Below are positions 61,601 to 64,000 of a DNA stretch of 64,000 nt, in pieces. Each line of letters opens with the position of its first letter. Within the stretch, counting starts at the first letter, position 1. The notes beneath the pieces are model-generated. The model ran no database searches and was not told the origin of the DNA. It worked only from the letters and a program-made list of their open reading frames with translations. Both the position numbers and the translations under genes were made by a program. The DNA is taken from assembly GCA_042091695.1 (NCBI GenBank), contig JBELHA010000001.1, forward strand, positions 68,487-132,486, written 5' to 3'. Source of the DNA: Flavicella sp042091695 (GTDB taxonomy: Bacteria > Bacteroidota > Bacteroidia > Flavobacteriales > Flavobacteriaceae).

Positions 61601-61732
61601 AGTAGCAATGTACTCTCCACAATCCCAAAAACTAACAGTTGGTTCAAGGGTTAGCGTATAGGTAATTAAAGCAATGGCAAATACGGCCCAGCCTAAAATA
61701 ATATTGAATTTCTTGTAGTTGGTCAAAAACAT
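58655..61732 (-). CDS. DUF2723 multi-pass membrane protein (predicted glycosyltransferase)
   Basis: 1025 aa. The N-terminal DUF2723 domain (about 1-190) begins with a transmembrane helix, then TLEPTVSFWDCGEYIATSVK and GHPPGAPLFQMLGAFFAMF, the arrangement of protein O-mannosyltransferase-like (GT-C) enzymes with an acidic catalytic loop after helix 1. About 10-13 transmembrane segments extend to residue 600. A periplasmic part follows (FTIGDNDTFPLWYLQEVENYRTD) and the C-terminus is helical with TPR-like units (LTKAEEILDLSLAEMP). It probably transfers a sugar from a lipid carrier to protein or envelope glycan. It is first in a probable operon with the NodB gene. Confidence 0.85.
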   Translation of the reverse strand: MFLTNYKKFNIILGWAVFAIALITYTLTLEPTVSFWDCGEYIATSVKLEVGHPPGAPLFQMLGAFFAMFTSEATEIAKMVNFMSGLVSAFTILFMFWTVTNLAKKLAFKSGEFTDAKAIAVLGSGLVGSLAYCFSDSFWFSAVEAEVYAMSSFLMALLFWLGLKWENEMHKPRGNKWLLLISYVVGLSFGVHILSLLVIPAIVFIYFYKNYENITPKLFALANVVAILVLAFVFKFLFPFTLKFFSVSELFFVNTFGMPFNSGSIIAGLVLIALFYYALNYTRKNKLYLANTLTLSVLFIMIGFSCWLMLPIRSNANTTIDENNPSSARELLAYYNREQYGDANVFYDTYYSITYNRKQKVDSNGEPVFKDEKPKYEKDLKKGEYVIVNNYKKTTPVYTDEHKGFIPRMTNPASINNYKSIVGIPQNSKERPSFIQNIRFMLNYQFGYMYGRYLLWNFVGRQNDEQGNLDIQNGNWLSGIDFIDELFLGNQQDLPDDIKNNKGRNTYYGFPLILGLIGLIFQLKRDQNNFYILALFFAFTGLAIIFYTNPKPFEPRERDYAIVGSLYVFAIWIGFGVYALFEYLNKYAKPKLIAIAVSVISLLAVPTIMASENWDDHDRSNRYTAHFNAKAYLDSCDEDAIMFTIGDNDTFPLWYLQEVENYRTDIKLVNSSLFATDWYIDQMKRKTYKADPIPSQLTHEQYKHGTLDVAYHFGTSDARWDIKDFMKWIASDDKRTYFETDNGYFEKFYPTNKIRLQVDKEKVLRKGLVAQKDSALIVPYIDIDVDKQGLTKNRILMLDLLANNNWDHPIYFTGGANAAEEYIWLKDYLQLDGLSYKFVPIRKENKGNMFDMGRIDSESMYRKIKSWDWDEVDPYNTYIDVESRKNSISFRNNMMRLTETFIEEGDLTKAEEILDLSLAEMPIEVFGHYGISLGYPELYYKMGNTEKARATSQQLIGIFQEKLIYYSRFNDTYLELIFSEIERNINMYRSILADVDTFEKEDKAYIKQTQESFFEHIKLYQHLMQ

Positions 61733-61946
61733 AATCTCGTTTGTAATGTATGCCTGCGAATTTAATAATTTAATACGAGCTGATGTGAACTATTTTTTAA
61801 ATTAACACTCGTCTTAACAAAGCGGGTTTTCATAGGTCTTGTGATCTGTAATCAGGAAAAGTTTGATTTTTTTTAACTGCAACAAGCTGTGATTCAATAG
61901 TTAATATTAACACATGTTGTTTTTTGAAAAAAAACTTCTAAAAAAG

Positions 61947-61977
61947 TTTGTTTTATCGATAGTTTGCTCTAAATTTG
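61947..61977 (+). promoter_or_regulatory. tRNA-Gln promoter
   Basis: The -33 TTTG (61947-61950) and -7 TAAATTTG (61970-61977) are separated by 19 bp, a near-perfect Bacteroidota promoter placed 18 bp before the tRNA. Confidence 0.65.
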
Positions 61978-61994
61978 CACCCGCAATAAGCAAT

Positions 61995-62065
61995 TGACCC
62001 ATGGTGTAATGGTAGCACTCCGGTTTTTGGTATCGTCAGTCAAGGTTCGAGTCCTTGTGGGTCAA
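61995..62065 (+). tRNA. tRNA-Gln (anticodon UUG)
   Basis: A 71-nt cloverleaf: the acceptor stem TGACCCA/TGGGTCA pairs fully, the T arm is CAAGG-TTCGAGT-CCTTG, the discriminator is A62065, and the anticodon TTG is at 62027-62029 after U33. CCA is not encoded, which is usual in this phylum. Confidence 0.95.
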
Positions 62066-62073
62066 CAAGTTGT

Positions 62074-62113
62074 AAACGCAATTCTTTAGTAGTTAAGGGA
62101 TTGCGTTTTTTTT
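62074..62113 (+). terminator. tRNA-Gln terminator
   Basis: AAACGCAAT (62074-62082) pairs with ATTGCGTTT (62100-62108), followed by further T residues, 9 bp after the tRNA. Confidence 0.75.
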
Positions 62114-62440
62114 GTGGTTGAAATTGTCCAGTTATTGTCCAAAAAAGCAAAAACAAATCACTTTAGGTTGAAAAAGCATGTTATCAAAACTGAACATTTA
62201 CACAGCTATCTTTCTTCATTCCGATCCCTTTAATTCAGTTGTTTCCAACTTATAGTTGCTTCACTAGTGTTCCAGCATTATTTATTTAAGGCCTTTTTAA
62301 GAGGTTTGTTGATGTATTAGTCAAAGTATATGGGAATACTAAAAAACTACTTTTAAAACTGATTATTTTAGGTTGAAGCTTACTTATTCAATCCAGGGAT
62401 CTAGATCTAGCCTAGTGACTATTTTGATAGTTCTTTTTTG

Positions 62441-62459
62441 TTAAGTGCGAAGCACTTAA
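62441..62459. repeat. Perfect short inverted repeat with GCGAAGC tip
   Basis: TTAAGTGC and GCACTTAA around GAA. The tip GCGAAGC is known to form an exceptionally stable mini-hairpin. There is no flanking T run, so it is not a terminator. It resembles the core of REP-type elements, but only one copy is in the window. Confidence 0.4.
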
Positions 62460-62880
62460 TGCAGAGTAGTGCTCTTTAGATTTGATTTGCTATCTCAAAG
62501 GTAAGTACTGGGATGCCTGCTTAATTTGTTTAGTTGTCCGAGGTGTTTTCTTACCTTTTTGAGTTTTCATTATGTATACATTGCCTAATTGAAGGGGGGG
62601 TAAATGTGTACCATCGGAATTTTTTGAGAAAAAATCATAAAACCAAGTAGGTGTATATTGCGACTTTGTAATAACAAATAGCCCCAAGTCAAAACAATCT
62701 CATAACTTACTTAATTCCAAACAATTCCCATGTAAGGGACAACTTTTGGTATAACCGTCTCGTAAGAAGCACCTCTTTACCAGTACTAGAAAGGATTCTA
62801 GCACTAGCGATTACTCAGACATTTTAGGACGAGCGAGAGGCTTCAAATAGAGAGTACTCGATTATGACTAGCATGTTTTT

Positions 62881-63684
62881 CTAATTATTTTTGTTATTCA
62901 GGTAATCAATAATTTTCTTTTTAGATTTCCCATTTTTTGAGTTCTCAGAATATTTTTGCTCGTTTAGAAACTCAACCAATGAAAGTTCTTGCCTTTTTGT
63001 ATTGTTATGAGCAGGTCTTACAAAAACATAAGGTGGTATTTTTGCTTTTTTCTCTATTACTAAATATTCTAATATTTTTAAGTTATCATGTACTATACAA
63101 TTAGACAAAGGCCCTTTACCGTTTTTGTAATTATAATCATTTATATCAGCACCAAGCTCAACCACTTTTTTAACTAAATTTATACAATCAGATTTAGTAG
63201 CTTCCATAAGAGGAGTCTCATTGCTTGTATACTTAGCGTTACGGTACCTTACATTTATCTGGTCATCTATTTTCCCTCCATTTTCAATAAGTAACTCTAA
63301 AATATCTGTATGACAATTCCCTTTATAAATTTTATTACAAGCTATAAATACAGCAGTTATAATATCACTACTAACTTCAGGAGACGGTTTAGACCTCATA
63401 TTAGGATTACTTCCTAACTCAAGTAACTTTTTAGCTGACATCTCTAAATCATTAGCAACTGATAACATAAGTAATGAATGTCCAAATTTTGGGTCTAAAT
63501 AATCTATTAAAGTATTATCGCCTTTAACAATTTGTTCTATCTGCTTAATGTTTTCATTTTTAACAGCCATTGCTAACTCAGATGCTTTTGTATTTTCAAA
63601 CAATTTGAAATCGAAACCTGGTAGAGTAGGATTACAACTATTTAATAATAGAAATATTAATGGAAGTATTATAAACTTTTTCAT
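62881..63684 (-). CDS. Ankyrin-repeat lipoprotein
   Basis: 267 aa. The lipobox MKKFIILPLIFLLLNSC has its lipidated Cys at 17. From about residue 35 there are four to five ankyrin repeats, for example GHSLLMLSVANDLEMSAKKL with LELGSNPNMRSK, NETPLMEATKSDCINLVKK with VELGADIND, and DNLKILEYLVIEKKA. The end is Lys/Asn-rich (KNGKSKKKIIDYLNNKNN). It is clearly more AT-rich than the genes before the tRNA. Such lipoproteins in flavobacteria often follow polymorphic toxin genes and may be immunity proteins, but no toxin is visible before the window ends. Confidence 0.8.
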   Translation of the reverse strand: MKKFIILPLIFLLLNSCNPTLPGFDFKLFENTKASELAMAVKNENIKQIEQIVKGDNTLIDYLDPKFGHSLLMLSVANDLEMSAKKLLELGSNPNMRSKPSPEVSSDIITAVFIACNKIYKGNCHTDILELLIENGGKIDDQINVRYRNAKYTSNETPLMEATKSDCINLVKKVVELGADINDYNYKNGKGPLSNCIVHDNLKILEYLVIEKKAKIPPYVFVRPAHNNTKRQELSLVEFLNEQKYSENSKNGKSKKKIIDYLNNKNN

Positions 63685-63704
63685 TTTTCTTAAATTATTT
63701 ATTC

Positions 63705-63791
63705 TTAAAAAGTAGGCATAGCAGCACTAAAGGTACCACTAAAAGATTGTTGAGGAGTTTTTCTAGCTGGATTTTTAAAAGCCTCAATCAT
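63705..63791 (-). pseudogene. Possible 3' fragment or tiny peptide upstream of the ankyrin gene
   Basis: A 28-codon minus-strand frame (MIEAFKNPARKTPQQSFSG ... AMPTF) ends 20 bp before the ankyrin gene. An in-frame stop lies 3 bp before its ATG, so it is either a very short gene or the remnant of the end of a longer protein. The rest of 63792-64000 shows no gene, only a G-rich patch near 63954-63967. I do not recognise the peptide. Confidence 0.25.
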
Positions 63792-64000
63792 ATGTTAGAC
63801 TTCAGCAAAAAGTGAACTATTTGGAATGCTATTTTAAGAGAGCCGTTTTATTCAATTTATAAACCTTAAACATATTTAAGATTCATAATCTCTCTCGTTT
63901 TAGCTATTTATAATAATGTAGCTTCTTTCTTGAATAGGAATTTACAGGAGAATTTGGGTGGGAGGGGTTAGTTTCATTCATGTTAGATAGATGTATATTC

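Larger units (their letters stand above)
62066..62880. other. Gene-poor region after tRNA-Gln
   Basis: About 800 bp with no convincing gene on either strand. The longest frame (minus, 62490-62687) starts with TTG and has no recognisable family. Features seen are the tRNA terminator (62074-62113), an 8-bp perfect stem with GAA loop (62441-62459), a short stem CTAGAA/TTCTAG (62786-62801), and two close copies of ATTGTCC near 62128-62141. It may be decayed sequence at the edge of an accessory region. Confidence 0.45.

Noticed and set aside
62490..62687. Minus-strand 65-codon frame after tRNA-Gln
   Set aside because: TTG start, no recognised family and no promoter; not supported as a gene.
63904..63981. 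25-codon minus-strand frame (MNETNPSHPNSPVNSYSRKK)
   Set aside because: Too short, with low-complexity start over the G-rich patch; nothing supports translation.
1..64000. CRISPR arrays, insertion sequences, prophage, rRNA
   Set aside because: No regularly spaced direct repeats, transposase, integrase or phage structural genes, and no rRNA sequence were seen on reading both strands.

Overview
The window is chromosomal DNA from a member of the Bacteroidota, almost certainly a marine-type Flavobacteriaceae. The evidence is low GC content, promoters of the TTG-N(19-22)-TAnnTTTG type, C-terminal sorting domains of the type IX secretion system (T9SS) on several secreted proteins, a short F1 epsilon subunit encoded with beta as an isolated atpD-atpC pair, and families typical of this group (GSCFA, DUF2797, DUF4286, DUF2723, bacterial GH3, MiaE-like hydroxylase). 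The species cannot be fixed from the sequence alone.

Layout. 1-796: 5' part of bioF, cut by the window edge. 1004-9713: an array of three DUF1800 genes and two DUF1501 genes (1800-1501, a lone 1800, then 1800-1501). This is the least understood and most interesting block. The DUF1501 proteins carry both a twin-arginine signal and a T9SS sorting domain, while the DUF1800 proteins have no visible export signal. 9824-18126 (minus): atpC, atpD, a TonB-dependent receptor and a large secreted zinc metallopeptidase. 18311-25080: housekeeping genes (ribF, serS, DUF4286, rsmA-mgtE, an rRNA/tRNA methyltransferase, a phosphatase), with a frameshifted small secreted protein behind serS. 25388-26791: a sulfatase. 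27079-31907: leucine biosynthesis (leuC, leuD, leuA-like, leuB), split by a strong terminator between leuD and leuA.

32108-49062: a mixed housekeeping region with a T9SS-secreted protein, miaE-like, an OmpA lipoprotein, apbE, map, gpmI, rhodanese, GSCFA/DUF2797, GH3, polyprenyl synthase, rlmN, queA, and a MazG-like/membrane protein/aroA operon. 49132-50772: a secreted GH16 laminarinase-like enzyme. 50851-54404: aat and the rplM-rpsI-rpsB-tsf translation cluster. 54608-61732: polA with a degenerate proofreading domain, a cysteine-less thioredoxin-fold protein, a NodB deacetylase and a large DUF2723 membrane protein. 61995-62065: tRNA-Gln(UUG). The last 2 kb, beyond the tRNA, is gene-poor and AT-rich. 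It holds an ankyrin-repeat lipoprotein and gene fragments and looks like the start of an accessory region.

No CRISPR array, insertion sequence, rRNA gene or phage block was found. Convergent gene pairs are mostly separated by strong bidirectional terminators, but two pairs instead overlap by 4 bp at their stop codons.
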